Assembly: GCA_910578215.1 (NCBI GenBank)
Contig: CAJTPH010000039.1
Coordinates: 14,625 to 34,437 of the forward strand
Direction: 5' to 3'
Length of the DNA stretch: 19,813 nucleotides
Source: an uncultured Acetatifactor sp.
GTDB lineage: Bacteria; Bacillota; Clostridia; Lachnospirales; Lachnospiraceae
The number at the start of each line of letters is the position of its first letter. Positions within the stretch are counted from its first letter, which is position 1. The position numbers were made by a program, and so were the translations under genes. This document shows, in pieces, positions 7,569-15,762 of this stretch. A model generated the notes under the pieces. The model had not been told where the DNA came from. It ran no database searches and saw nothing but the letters and a program-made list of their open reading frames with translations.

Positions 7569-8609
7569 TTATTCGTTGCTCTGGCCGTTGGGATAGATCA
7601 CGCACCAACTTTCCACATCGGTAGGCCGTGGAAGCGGTCTTGATGTAAGGCGGAACATTTTCACTTCCGACTTTTCATCACAATAGATCTTCGGCACTTG
7701 CTTGGCTTCGTAGGAATGAAATTTCTTATCCTCCAACTGCGTGATAAGCCCGTATTCAATGCCACCCTCTCCGTCGGAATGCGCCATAAGGCAAGCACCG
7801 GCCGGGATAATGCTTTCTTCCTCTCCATCGTCATTGAGGAAAAATTCATCATACGCATAGATTTCAAGCCCCAGTTCCGCAATCTTGCCGTAGTAGGTCA
7901 AGGCATCATCCACGATTCGTGGCTTGATCTCGACATTCTGCAAGTGGCGGACATCCATTGATTTCATGATGAAAGGATTCTGGATAAACACATCAATCAA
8001 ATCCGATGCGAAAATCAGCACATCCGGGGCTTTCCCGGTTTCCTTGATAATCTTGCGCCGCTTTTCTTTCAAAAAAGGCAACGGATTTACGGTTGAAAGA
8101 CTCCAATAATTATCGGATGTAAGCACGAAAATATTTGTGAAGCCATAGTCCACTTGTACATCCACGCCGGCCTCCACATCCACGACATCCAGCTTGCCCT
8201 CGAAAAGAATCTGGCGGCACATCCATTCAACCCTCCGCTGTACGGATTCATCCAGTTCCCTGTAATCCGTTGCAAGAAGTTCATCCTCACGCTCGGAAGG
8301 CGTTCTCCGGCTGTAGATATTCTCCCCTAACGCTCTTTTGGAAATATCGTCAACCGTTAATTCCCTTTCCGGCGCAATCCGGGGCGTGGAAAATTCCTTT
8401 GTCTGGAAGCCGTTCCTCGTGATTACCTTGCCGCCGACACGGGGGGAAACGAACGGGGCCATAACGCGCTTTCCCTTTTTAACATCAAATTCCACTTTCT
8501 CCGTAACGTGCGTCCTCTCCACCGGGAAAAACCATTTTGTGAGGAAATTCCGCACGGGCGGATTTACCTCAATCGCATCAATCATTTCTCTTGTGGTGTA
8601 TTCTGCCAT
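7569..8609 (-). CDS. Major capsid protein, lambda gpE family
   Basis: 346 aa starting MAEYTTREMIDAIEVNPPVR, with the family's early TFLLDLFFP-like segment (FLTKWFFPVERTHVTEKVEF), VMAPFVSPRVGGKVI, a LTVDDISKRALGENI block and a middle FIQNPFIMKSMDVRHLQNVE. These are features of the phage major capsid protein E family (pfam03864, HK97 fold). It builds the icosahedral shell together with the decoration protein encoded just upstream. AAGGAGATTTTTATATC precedes the start. Length matches lambda E (341 aa). The gene ends just before the FI-position gene. Confidence 0.95.
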   Translation of the reverse strand: MAEYTTREMIDAIEVNPPVRNFLTKWFFPVERTHVTEKVEFDVKKGKRVMAPFVSPRVGGKVITRNGFQTKEFSTPRIAPERELTVDDISKRALGENIYSRRTPSEREDELLATDYRELDESVQRRVEWMCRQILFEGKLDVVDVEAGVDVQVDYGFTNIFVLTSDNYWSLSTVNPLPFLKEKRRKIIKETGKAPDVLIFASDLIDVFIQNPFIMKSMDVRHLQNVEIKPRIVDDALTYYGKIAELGLEIYAYDEFFLNDDGEEESIIPAGACLMAHSDGEGGIEYGLITQLEDKKFHSYEAKQVPKIYCDEKSEVKMFRLTSRPLPRPTDVESWCVIYPNGQSNE

Positions 8610-8636
8610 GATATAAAAATCTCCTTTCTGATCTCC

Positions 8637-9050
8637 TTAATATTCCTGTACCGCTTTGAGGAAAATCCCCAACTTGCGAAGCTCGGTTTCATAGTTTGCG
8701 ATCTCTACCCCTGTAGGCAGAATAACGGCCGCCCGGTTGAAATTGCCGGAAATGTACCCGGACGATACAACCGACTTTGTGACTGCTGCCACATCATCCG
8801 TCAAGATGCAGTCCGCCCCGATTGTGGCTTCGCTTTCCGTTGCAGAATCGCCATCCCCGGTCGTTATGGTTTCTTTTGTTCCTGTACGCTTATAAGTGCC
8901 ATCAGCGGCTTTTCCCATCAGTGTACCACGCTTCAAGAATCCCTCGCCCTCTGCAATCTCAATTCCCTTTGCTGTAATGGGGATTGCATTATCGGCTATC
9001 AGCTTATCGGGCGTGAATGTGCCTGTGGACTGAAATAAATTCTCACTCAT
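8637..9050 (-). CDS. Head decoration protein, lambda gpD family
   Basis: 137 aa beginning MSENLFQSTGTFTPDKLIAD, then GEGFLKRGTLMGKAADGTYK, GADCILTDDVAA, SGYISGNFNRAAVIL and a C-terminal helix LRKLGIFLKAVQ. This is the bacteriophage lambda head decoration family (pfam02924): it binds as trimers at the three-fold sites of the expanded capsid and stabilises it. The start overlaps the protease stop as ATGA (9050/9047), so the genes are translationally coupled. It is followed by the major capsid gene, the C-D-E order of lambda. Confidence 0.92.
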   Translation of the reverse strand: MSENLFQSTGTFTPDKLIADNAIPITAKGIEIAEGEGFLKRGTLMGKAADGTYKRTGTKETITTGDGDSATESEATIGADCILTDDVAAVTKSVVSSGYISGNFNRAAVILPTGVEIANYETELRKLGIFLKAVQEY

Positions 9051-9463
9051 GCGCTTTTACCTCTGCTTTCTTTGATTTTCTGTGCAAGATTGTTTACCTT
9101 TGCTTCCCTCTGCTCCCCGGAATCATCCGCAAGCCCCGTATTTGCGGACGGCGCAACTTCGCCGGCCCCGGATTCGCCGATGTCCTCTTTCATATCCGAA
9201 AAGGCGGCCGCTGCCATGAAGCCATTCTGCCGGAATGCTTCAAGCGCAAGGGCTTCAGCTGTGACTTTCTTTTCCCCATATTTCGCATCCGCCACCATCT
9301 TATCGGAAATCTGACCGGCGATTTCGTCAATCGCTTTCAGCCGGGCATTTTCAGTGGCTGTAGCTTCAAGGATTGCAGAATCCTTTATCTGCTGCACCAA
9401 TGCCGGATATTTTGCGGTAAGTTCCTCAACGGTTGAGATGCTTTCCTGTGTTGTGTCTGCCAT
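9047..9463 (-). CDS. Probable nested scaffold protein inside the protease gene (Nu3-like)
   Basis: In the protease frame, ATG 9463 (protease residue 250) is preceded by GAAGGTAAAAGAA, a reasonable ribosome binding site, and would give a 138-aa protein beginning MADTTQESISTVEELTAKYP. The segment is almost all charged helix, with no trace of the protease fold. Lambda makes its scaffold Nu3 from an internal start in gene C in exactly this way, with a similar length, and several ClpP-type prohead proteases carry the scaffold as their C-terminal part. Here the nested start is inferred from sequence; the protein could instead act only as part of the full-length protease. Confidence 0.55.
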   Translation of the reverse strand: MADTTQESISTVEELTAKYPALVQQIKDSAILEATATENARLKAIDEIAGQISDKMVADAKYGEKKVTAEALALEAFRQNGFMAAAAFSDMKEDIGESGAGEVAPSANTGLADDSGEQREAKVNNLAQKIKESRGKSA

Positions 9464-10210
9464 TTCTTTTACCTTCACTTTCTTTTGATTTTGGTTATCT
9501 AAAACACTTTCCGGCGGTTTCGGCACTCCTTCCGGGGCGGTGTTTCCGTTTTTCTCGGACGCTCTGGCAAGCATTTCCTTTGTCCTGTCGATGGTTTCCC
9601 GGTCTAAAACCGTGGCCGCATTGTACAGGGCTGTCTTTTTTTTGCCATCAGAAAAGCCGCCCTTTGCGGCGGCCCCTTTTGCATCCTCTTGGCTTTCAAT
9701 GATGGAATCCACAAATCCATATTTCAATGCTTCTTCGGCTGTAAGCCACGATTCGCAGTCCATCAGATTCAGCAAATCATCAAGTTTCATTTTTGTCTTA
9801 TCCATGTAAGCCGTGGCAATCGCCCGGTTTACTGCCTGTAATATCTCTGATTCCTTGTCCATAGCGTGATAATCGCCCCTTGCACCGCCGGATGCATTGT
9901 GTATCATAAAAATACCAACCGGGGAAATCTCGCAATGTCTGGCGGTTGCTATGTAGGAAGCGGCGGATGCTGCCATGCCGGAAATGATGATGTTGACTTT
10001 CCCCCGGTACATCCGAAGTGCCGTATAAATCTCATTCCCGGCCACCACATCGCCGCCTCCGGAATTGATCTCCACGTCCAAATCCTCCCCGTTTGCATCC
10101 GTGATTGCGGCGTGAATATCTTTCGGGCACGTTGCGGCGATTCCGAAATACTCATAAATCCATTTATCATCATCCGCTACAATCGTGCCTTTAACTCCAA
10201 TATTCGCCAT
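9047..10210 (-). CDS. Prohead protease, ClpP/S14 type (lambda gpC analogue), with scaffold-like C-terminus
   Basis: A frame opens at 10249, but GAGGAAG just before ATG 10210 and the fit to the family favour MANIGVKGTIVADDD, 387 aa. Residues 1-172 are a ClpP-fold protease: DVEINSGGGDV, the nucleophile Ser82 in SGMAASAAS, His104 in FMIHNASGG, and DCESWLTAEEALKYGFVDSI, where an acidic residue (Glu153) stands near the usual Asp. After about residue 180 the chain is charged and helical, as expected for a scaffold region. The protease trims the portal and scaffold during capsid maturation. The start lies inside the last codons of the portal gene and the stop overlaps the decoration gene (ATGA). Confidence 0.92.
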   Translation of the reverse strand: MANIGVKGTIVADDDKWIYEYFGIAATCPKDIHAAITDANGEDLDVEINSGGGDVVAGNEIYTALRMYRGKVNIIISGMAASAASYIATARHCEISPVGIFMIHNASGGARGDYHAMDKESEILQAVNRAIATAYMDKTKMKLDDLLNLMDCESWLTAEEALKYGFVDSIIESQEDAKGAAAKGGFSDGKKKTALYNAATVLDRETIDRTKEMLARASEKNGNTAPEGVPKPPESVLDNQNQKKVKVKEMADTTQESISTVEELTAKYPALVQQIKDSAILEATATENARLKAIDEIAGQISDKMVADAKYGEKKVTAEALALEAFRQNGFMAAAAFSDMKEDIGESGAGEVAPSANTGLADDSGEQREAKVNNLAQKIKESRGKSA

Positions 10211-11840
10211 TTTTTTCTTCCTCGCTTTCCTGTTTTTCCTCCACCCCACCTCCGGATTCCCCGGAATCCATGGGAGGTTTCAGAAGCTGACTGATTTTGC
10301 CCATTTTCTCCGCTTCCCTCAATAGCTGCTCTGCATTATCATCAAAGCTTCCGCCATTCATTTCCATAGTTTCTTTCTGGCGTGTCGATACGCCTAATTC
10401 AACCCGTTTTGTGGCGGCGTTTATCTCCTTGAGGGGATCAAGCATCCCCTGTGACGGCCCGTTCCATGTGCATTTGCTCCACGCTTCCCGGATGGCGGCA
10501 TCAAGATAATATCCGGGGGCTTTAATGCGCCCCTTCGCAATGGCTTCCACGAGCCACATTTCATAGACAGGCTGGCAGAAATCATTTACAAGCCATGCCC
10601 TTTTCATGCGGAACGATTTCCAGGCTTCTTCAAGCGCCGCTTTGGACGCTGAATAACTTGCCCCGAATTGCTTCAAGAGTAACTCATAGGGGATTTCAAG
10701 AGCAGCCCCGATATATTTTGCAAAGGATGTCGTGAAAGCGTCAAAATTCGTGTTGGGCCTTGCCGGGTCTGCCATCTTTATATCCTCGCCGGGGGCTAAT
10801 ATGTTTATCATGCCCGGCCCTAATCCGTATCTTCTGGAATCGTCCGCGTCCCCGGAATCATCATCCCGAATTCCAGTAAAAGGCATCTCCGCCGTGCTTT
10901 TTTCGGTTGTGATGAATACAGTGAAAAATCCGTTAATGACTGCTGCCATAATCTCCGCTTCGCTGTACCTCGTAAGCTGCTTTAATGATTCGATTACTGG
11001 CGCAAGATAAGGCACTCCCCTGTACTGCTCCGCCCTTTCGCTTTCAAAAATCACAAGAACATTCGGGAATCCTGTCCGTTTTCCGAATGCTTCTACCCTT
11101 TTCCACTCTTTTTCCGCCTGTAGGGATGATTGAGGGTATGTATTGCAGATATGGTATGCCACAACCGCCCCTTCCTTGTTAATCTCCACGCCGTTATAGA
11201 TTCTGTTTCCGTTCGCCGGATTCGTCTGCTGAAGGTTTACATAGCTGCCAGACGAATACGGATTACAAACCTTGTCGGATTCTATCATGTGGATTCGCAG
11301 GCCGTAAGGCATGAAAGCAGATTCTAAATCGCTGTACTTTATCAATGCAACCGCATCCCCATTCATCAACCACGAAAGACAGACTATCTGCTGCATTTCG
11401 TAGAAATTATTTATTTTTGTGCTGTCGCTGTGCTTTGATTTCGCCCACAATTCAAACTCTCGTCCAGTCTTATCCTCCCACGCCTTGGCTTCCGCTTCGG
11501 AAATCCCTAAAACTGCCCTATCTACCGTAGGACGTGCTTTCAGCCCAACTCCGACAATATTTGTCCTGTTGGTCTTGATTGCTGATACAGCAATCGGGGC
11601 GGACATCATAAGGCTTCTTGACCGCTGCCGCAGCGTGTGAAGGTTGCGATCTATATCCTCTTGTGGTGATTTGCTCAATGCATTCCACCCTATCATTGAG
11701 TTTTTTGAGCGGGATGCCCCGGATTCATCATATCCGCTATTGCGGAATTGCCGCACAACATCAAGCTGCCACCGGGCTTTTTCCCTTTGCAATGCCGCCG
11801 CCGGGCTTATGGCGGCGATTACCTTATCCCAAATATTCAT
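10191..11840 (-). CDS. Portal protein, lambda gpB family
   Basis: 549 aa starting MNIWDKVIAAISPAAALQRE. Family marks (pfam05136) are the early GWNALSKSPQEDIDRNLHTL RQRSR block, ALIKYSDLES with RIHMIESDKVCNP, the VAYHICNTYP segment, GVPYLAPVIESLKQLTRYSE AEIMAA in the middle, and LEIPYELLLKQFGASYSASK AALEEAW near residue 400, the most conserved stretch. The C-terminus is Glu-rich (EEKQESEEEKNGEYWS), as often in portals cut during maturation. Twelve copies form the DNA entry channel at one capsid vertex, dock the terminase and later bind gpW. The start follows AAGGGGCAGCAAGGC. The end overlaps the protease start. Confidence 0.95.
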   Translation of the reverse strand: MNIWDKVIAAISPAAALQREKARWQLDVVRQFRNSGYDESGASRSKNSMIGWNALSKSPQEDIDRNLHTLRQRSRSLMMSAPIAVSAIKTNRTNIVGVGLKARPTVDRAVLGISEAEAKAWEDKTGREFELWAKSKHSDSTKINNFYEMQQIVCLSWLMNGDAVALIKYSDLESAFMPYGLRIHMIESDKVCNPYSSGSYVNLQQTNPANGNRIYNGVEINKEGAVVAYHICNTYPQSSLQAEKEWKRVEAFGKRTGFPNVLVIFESERAEQYRGVPYLAPVIESLKQLTRYSEAEIMAAVINGFFTVFITTEKSTAEMPFTGIRDDDSGDADDSRRYGLGPGMINILAPGEDIKMADPARPNTNFDAFTTSFAKYIGAALEIPYELLLKQFGASYSASKAALEEAWKSFRMKRAWLVNDFCQPVYEMWLVEAIAKGRIKAPGYYLDAAIREAWSKCTWNGPSQGMLDPLKEINAATKRVELGVSTRQKETMEMNGGSFDDNAEQLLREAEKMGKISQLLKPPMDSGESGGGVEEKQESEEEKNGEYWS

Positions 11841-11857
11841 GCCTTGCTGCCCCTTTC

Positions 11858-12076
11858 CTAGATGTCAAGCGGAATCCCACGCAAAGCCCGGTTTTTCCCG
11901 GATGCCTGTAAAGATTCCACATCGTTTTCAAGCTGCTTAATCATCGCTTGCACATCTTCCAGATCAGCACGGCGCAGCCGCTTTGTGCCTATGGTATATT
12001 CCTGTCCGGTCAATATGGCTTCCTCTGCCTTATAGTACAATTCAAGCCGTCTTTTGGCTCTGTCCAGTCTTTCCAT
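11858..12076 (-). CDS. Head completion protein gpW family
   Basis: 72 aa, MERLDRAKRRLELYYKAEEA followed by the hairpin GQEYTIGTKRLRRADLEDVQ and a second helix (AMIKQLENDVESL). The pattern helix, 'ILTGQ.Y..G.R.L.RADL..I' beta hairpin, helix, and a length of 60-75 aa are diagnostic for gpW (pfam02831). It plugs the portal after packaging and makes the surface on which FII binds. It lies between large terminase and portal exactly as in lambda (A-W-B). A GGCGG-type ribosome binding site precedes the start. Confidence 0.92.
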   Translation of the reverse strand: MERLDRAKRRLELYYKAEEAILTGQEYTIGTKRLRRADLEDVQAMIKQLENDVESLQASGKNRALRGIPLDI

Positions 12077-12091
12077 GATTCCGCCGCCTTT

Positions 12092-13984
12092 CTATACCTG
12101 TATTCCCCGGTTGACAATCCCGGTTTTTTTCTTTTTTGCTGCCGTTTTCGGCTGTTTTTTCATGTAGTTTATGCCCTGTTTGATTTTCTTTTCCAGTACA
12201 TCCCAATCCGGGCGGAGAATTTCGGCGGCGGCGGTCGAATAATTCCGCAAGTCAAGCGGCTCATTCCGTGTTCCGCTTGTTTTTTTTACCCATTTCAGCA
12301 CCGGGCGGCCGTCCTTAAACTGGATAACCCTTTGTTCACTGGAAAGCCCCTTGATGTAGGTTTCATCATATCCCCTGTCTGCATTGATGGGGAAATGGCA
12401 ATATCCCGGCCCCTCATCCGCCGTTTTCAGCCTTGCCATAAGGATTTCTTTGCCGGAATCCACGCCCAAAAGGAATATTTTTACTTTTTCAATGTTGTTT
12501 GTCGATACCTTGTTTACAAGGGGGATTCCCTCGCCGCCCATGCCCTTAATCCCAAAAATCAGTTTTTGCTTCCGCTCCATCTTTTTCAAGAATTTGTAGG
12601 CTTCTGCCGTGAAATGCCCTCCCGTGTCTATACAAGTACAGGCGATCAAGAGGGAATTTTTATTCTCAAAATACAATTCCATTTCAAGGAATTTCTCTAA
12701 TTTCTCCCATGTCTGCTCTTTTTCCAAATCGCCGGGTATTTTCCTGTACAGGATTCCCCAAGATTCATAGCCTTTTCCCCACCCAGTTATTTCAACCTCA
12801 AATCTATCATCCTGTACATCCACGCCGGCCGTTACCAGAAGGACACCATCCGGCAAATCCGCCGTGTAGCGTTCACGCCGTTTTAACAGCACATCTTCAT
12901 CCGCAGCATCCCCTTTTTCCTCCCACGTTTCGCCAAGTGATGTATTTACCCATACTTTCAGCTTTTGGATATCGCCGTTTTCTTTCCATTCCCTGTACGC
13001 TTCCCGGAAATCCTCAATGATTTCCTCCCAGTGTTTCCACGGCGAAGCCAACTCGTTTAGGTGGAATCCCCTTTTCCTCTTGTTTTCCGCCCCGGCTATC
13101 CATTTCCCCGGACACTCTTTCCATTCTGTTTCCTTGAAATGCTCTCCGCAGTATTTGCATTCCATCGTCACATCGGATATTCGGATTCGCCCCCACTCAT
13201 AGGGCTGATATTTTCCGCAGCAAGGGCAAGGAACACACCATTCTTCTTTTGACGATGAAAGATATTCCGTTTCAATTTGTGACCGCCCCTTGATCGTGGG
13301 CGTGGACACTTTAATTTTCTTTCGATTCCAGAATGTTGTAGTACGCTTTTCCGCTAGTTTTATAGGATTTCCCTCACTCCCAGCGGACGGGGGAAATCTG
13401 TCGATTTCATCCATCAATACAATTCTGATAGGACGTGATGCAAGCCCGGCGGCGGAGTTTGCGCCCACCATCGTAATATGTCCGCCTGGGAATGACTTGT
13501 GCAGTATCGTGTTTTCAGAATCCCTCGCCCGTGCATCTTTGACTTTCCCCCTAAGTACGGGCGTGTCACGAATCATTTTCGCAAGCCTGTCTTTTGAAAA
13601 GGCTTGCGCCATTTCAAGGGTAGGCTGCAAGCACAGAATCGGGGATGGGTCGTAATCTATGTAATATCCGATTGTGTTCAAAATCAATTCGGTTTTCCCT
13701 ACCTGTGCGGATGACATAATAACAACCGTTTCAACGGCTGCATCCACAACCGCATCCATGATCTCACGCTGATACGGCGCACGGTCTGTATTCCACTGTC
13801 CCGGTTCGGATGATGATTCCGGCGATAGCTTTCGGTATTTGTCCGCCCATTGGCTGACCGTCAATTCTGGCGGTGGGGATAATACCTTTGCTATTGTCTT
13901 AAAAAGTCGGATTGTCTTTTCATCCACCTTTTTTTCATACAGGGATTTCTTTTTCTTAATCTGTGTGCTTTTGGCTTTCTGCAT
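12092..13984 (-). CDS. Terminase large subunit, GpA family (full length)
   Basis: 630 aa with two domains. Residues about 40-350 are the packaging ATPase: Walker A-like SSAQVGKTE (Lys98), Walker B IVLMDE (188-193), the family motif GANSAAGLASRPIR, and a zinc finger with Cys253/Cys256 and Cys276/Cys279. Residues about 380-600 are the GpA nuclease domain: VTAGVDVQDDRFEVE (Asp389), CIDTGGH (Asp453) and a late GTRNEPLDLRNYS block. It cuts concatemers at cos and drives DNA into the prohead. ATG 13984 is preceded by GGGAG seven bases upstream and lies inside the 3' end of the ATPase-only paralogue, so the two are likely coupled. The C-terminus is very Lys-rich. Length is near the usual 610-650 aa. 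Confidence 0.95.
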   Translation of the reverse strand: MQKAKSTQIKKKKSLYEKKVDEKTIRLFKTIAKVLSPPPELTVSQWADKYRKLSPESSSEPGQWNTDRAPYQREIMDAVVDAAVETVVIMSSAQVGKTELILNTIGYYIDYDPSPILCLQPTLEMAQAFSKDRLAKMIRDTPVLRGKVKDARARDSENTILHKSFPGGHITMVGANSAAGLASRPIRIVLMDEIDRFPPSAGSEGNPIKLAEKRTTTFWNRKKIKVSTPTIKGRSQIETEYLSSSKEEWCVPCPCCGKYQPYEWGRIRISDVTMECKYCGEHFKETEWKECPGKWIAGAENKRKRGFHLNELASPWKHWEEIIEDFREAYREWKENGDIQKLKVWVNTSLGETWEEKGDAADEDVLLKRRERYTADLPDGVLLVTAGVDVQDDRFEVEITGWGKGYESWGILYRKIPGDLEKEQTWEKLEKFLEMELYFENKNSLLIACTCIDTGGHFTAEAYKFLKKMERKQKLIFGIKGMGGEGIPLVNKVSTNNIEKVKIFLLGVDSGKEILMARLKTADEGPGYCHFPINADRGYDETYIKGLSSEQRVIQFKDGRPVLKWVKKTSGTRNEPLDLRNYSTAAAEILRPDWDVLEKKIKQGINYMKKQPKTAAKKKKTGIVNRGIQV

Positions 13985-14972
13985 TTTCCATCTCCCATGT
14001 TTCGCCCAACATGGTATTTACCCACGCTCGCATATAATTATCATCCCCATTTATTAATCTTCTGTTGGCTTCTCTGAAATATGAAATGATTTCGCTCCAT
14101 TCTATCCAAGGGGATGCCAATGCGTTTATATGAAATCCTCGCTTTCTTTTGATTTCCGGGGCGGATGCAATCCATTTTCCTTTTTTCTTTTTCCATTTCG
14201 TTTCCGTGGAATATTTGCCGCAGAATTTGCACCCCATTGTTACATCGGAAAAGCGGATGCGCTCCCATTCGTAGGGCTGATATTTTCCGCAGCACGGGCA
14301 AGGAACGCACCACTCTTCTTTTGATGATGCAAGGTATTCTTTTTCAATCAAAGACTGGCCTTTAATTGTTGGTGTTGACATTTTAATTATTTTCCGATTC
14401 GGAAATGTCTTTGTGCGTTCCTTGGCAATTTTTATCACATCGTTTTCCACATCTTCGCTTATAGGAAAATGGTCTACTTCATCCATCAGCACAATTTTGT
14501 AAATACGGCTTTTCATAGCATACCTTGCTAAATTCTGCCCTATTGTTATAAGTTTTCCGCTCGGAAAGTCTTTTAACGATATGCCGTCCTGTTCTTTTTT
14601 TGGTACAACTTTCTTTTTAAGCCTTGGTATACTACAAATCATAGGGTTGAGCCTTCGTCTGGAAAATTCCGCAGCTAAACAGTAAGGCAGCATACATAAA
14701 ATCAAAGAGGGGTCGTAATCTATGTAATAACCAATGATATTTAATATCAATTCCGTTTTCCCTATTTGCGATGCGGACATAATAACAACTTCTTCCGTCT
14801 CGGCATCGCTTGCGGCATCCATGATTTTACGCTGATACGGCGCACGGTTCGTATTCCATTTTCCCGGCTCTGCCGAAGTCTCTTGCGTCAAATATCTATA
14901 TCTATCCGCCCATTTGCTAACCTTTAGCTTTGGGAACAATGTTCTTTTTATCCTTTTAAGAATCTGCCACAT
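13956..14972 (-). CDS. ATPase-domain-only paralogue of the GpA large terminase
   Basis: 338 aa (MWQILKRIKRTLFPKLKVSK) aligning end to end with residues about 40-354 of the full-length terminase encoded next to it, at roughly 60% identity by eye. It keeps the Walker A form MSASQIGKTE (Lys72), Walker B IVLMDE (160-165) and the zinc finger CPCC/CKFC. The motif GANSAAGLASRPIR of the full copy is changed to GQNLARYAMKSRIYK, and homology stops abruptly at GETWE, the ATPase-nuclease boundary, followed by only 11 unrelated residues. There is thus no nuclease domain. It has its own ribosome binding site (AAAGGCGG) 18 bases after the small terminase, no frameshift, and is more AT-rich than its neighbours. 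It could be a duplication remnant or a working accessory subunit. Confidence 0.88.
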   Translation of the reverse strand: MWQILKRIKRTLFPKLKVSKWADRYRYLTQETSAEPGKWNTNRAPYQRKIMDAASDAETEEVVIMSASQIGKTELILNIIGYYIDYDPSLILCMLPYCLAAEFSRRRLNPMICSIPRLKKKVVPKKEQDGISLKDFPSGKLITIGQNLARYAMKSRIYKIVLMDEVDHFPISEDVENDVIKIAKERTKTFPNRKIIKMSTPTIKGQSLIEKEYLASSKEEWCVPCPCCGKYQPYEWERIRFSDVTMGCKFCGKYSTETKWKKKKGKWIASAPEIKRKRGFHINALASPWIEWSEIISYFREANRRLINGDDNYMRAWVNTMLGETWEMENAESQKHTD

Positions 14973-14989
14973 CTTATTATCCGCCTTTC

Positions 14990-15586
14990 TTAATTTGCGT
15001 TTTGGTATTCCTCCGCATCATCCTCCGCCACATATTCATCACTATAAAATTCTTTCGGGTTATAGTCCTTTAATTCATTTAGGGCTTCCATCACTTCCCG
15101 GTTAATCGTATTTCTAACAAAGTCAATCTCGCTCCTTGATACCAGCATTGGGGCTAATTTCGTAGGCATGGAAAGAAGCTTTGCCCTGATCGATGCAAGC
15201 ATATCCATCATGACGCGCTCGACATCCTCCGATTTGTGCAACTCCCCTCTCATGGTCTGAAGCTTCAACTCCGAAATATGCCGCTTTACCCTCTCATGGA
15301 TGGCTTTTTCTTCTTCCAAGTCGATTTCTCCGTCCACGGATTCCGCATTGTTTGCTTCCATCTGTACCTTTAGCGTCAAAATATAATTCGTAATGGAATC
15401 CATAAGCTTATACCGCCCTTTTGCTGCCCGGATGATGATATTTTCCTCCGCAAGCTGCCGGATGCGCCTATCGGATACGCCTATTATTTTTTCAAGAGCG
15501 GCACTATTTACCGTGATTGCGCTAATGTCCGTTGTCTTTATGCTGTCTGCTGCTCCGCCGTTCGGCGGCGTGGTTTTCTTTGCCAT
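14990..15586 (-). CDS. Terminase small subunit, Nu1-like DNA-binding protein
   Basis: 198 aa. Residues about 20-62 form a winged helix-turn-helix like Nu1/MerR: ITVNSAALEKIIGVSDRRIR QLAEENI followed by GRYKLMDSITNYI. Residues about 80-125 are a long charged helix (EEEKAIHERVKRHISELKLQ), the usual linker and oligomerisation part, followed by RGELHKSEDVERVMMDMLAS IRAKLLSMPTKLAP, a stretch common to Nu1-type small terminases. The acidic C-terminus probably binds the large subunit. The protein recognises cosB and positions the large subunit. GGGAGGGGTACAGG precedes ATG 15586. The segment directly upstream holds the cos-like repeats. Confidence 0.93.
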   Translation of the reverse strand: MAKKTTPPNGGAADSIKTTDISAITVNSAALEKIIGVSDRRIRQLAEENIIIRAAKGRYKLMDSITNYILTLKVQMEANNAESVDGEIDLEEEKAIHERVKRHISELKLQTMRGELHKSEDVERVMMDMLASIRAKLLSMPTKLAPMLVSRSEIDFVRNTINREVMEALNELKDYNPKEFYSDEYVAEDDAEEYQNAN

Positions 15587-15675
15587 CCTGTACCCCTCCC
15601 ATCGGAAACGGCAACTTTTGTTAAAATTTTTCTGTGCCTAGAAAGATTTTGGGCTTCGCAGACCCGCACCGAAAA

Positions 15676-15750
15676 TTTGTTCGGCAAAAGAACCTATCTT
15701 GTTCGGGCTTGCGATAGCAAACACTCGTTCGCGCCCGGGCTTTCCGGCGC
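15676..15750 (-). other. Candidate cos site: GC-rich dyad plus three terminase-binding-type repeats
   Basis: About 150 bp before the small terminase start lies a GC-rich block with the perfect palindrome GCCCGGGC (15733-15740) inside a larger GCGCC/GGCGC dyad (15731-15750). Downstream on the minus strand are three copies of CGAAC(A/G)A(A/G): 15731-15724, 15705-15698 and 15683-15676, spaced 26 and 22 bp. The order nicking site, R-type repeats, Nu1 gene is that of lambda cosN-cosB. The segment stands out as a GC-rich, non-coding island. The cut position cannot be placed from sequence alone. Confidence 0.5.
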
Positions 15751-15762
15751 ATCCTCATTCTA

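Noticed and set aside
7661..8290. Minus-strand alternative-frame ORFs inside the capsid gene
   Set aside because: Both lie wholly within the strongly supported capsid frame.
11948..12700. 250-codon plus-strand ORF
   Set aside because: Antisense to gpW and the large terminase, with Phe/Cys/Leu-rich composition and no family resemblance.
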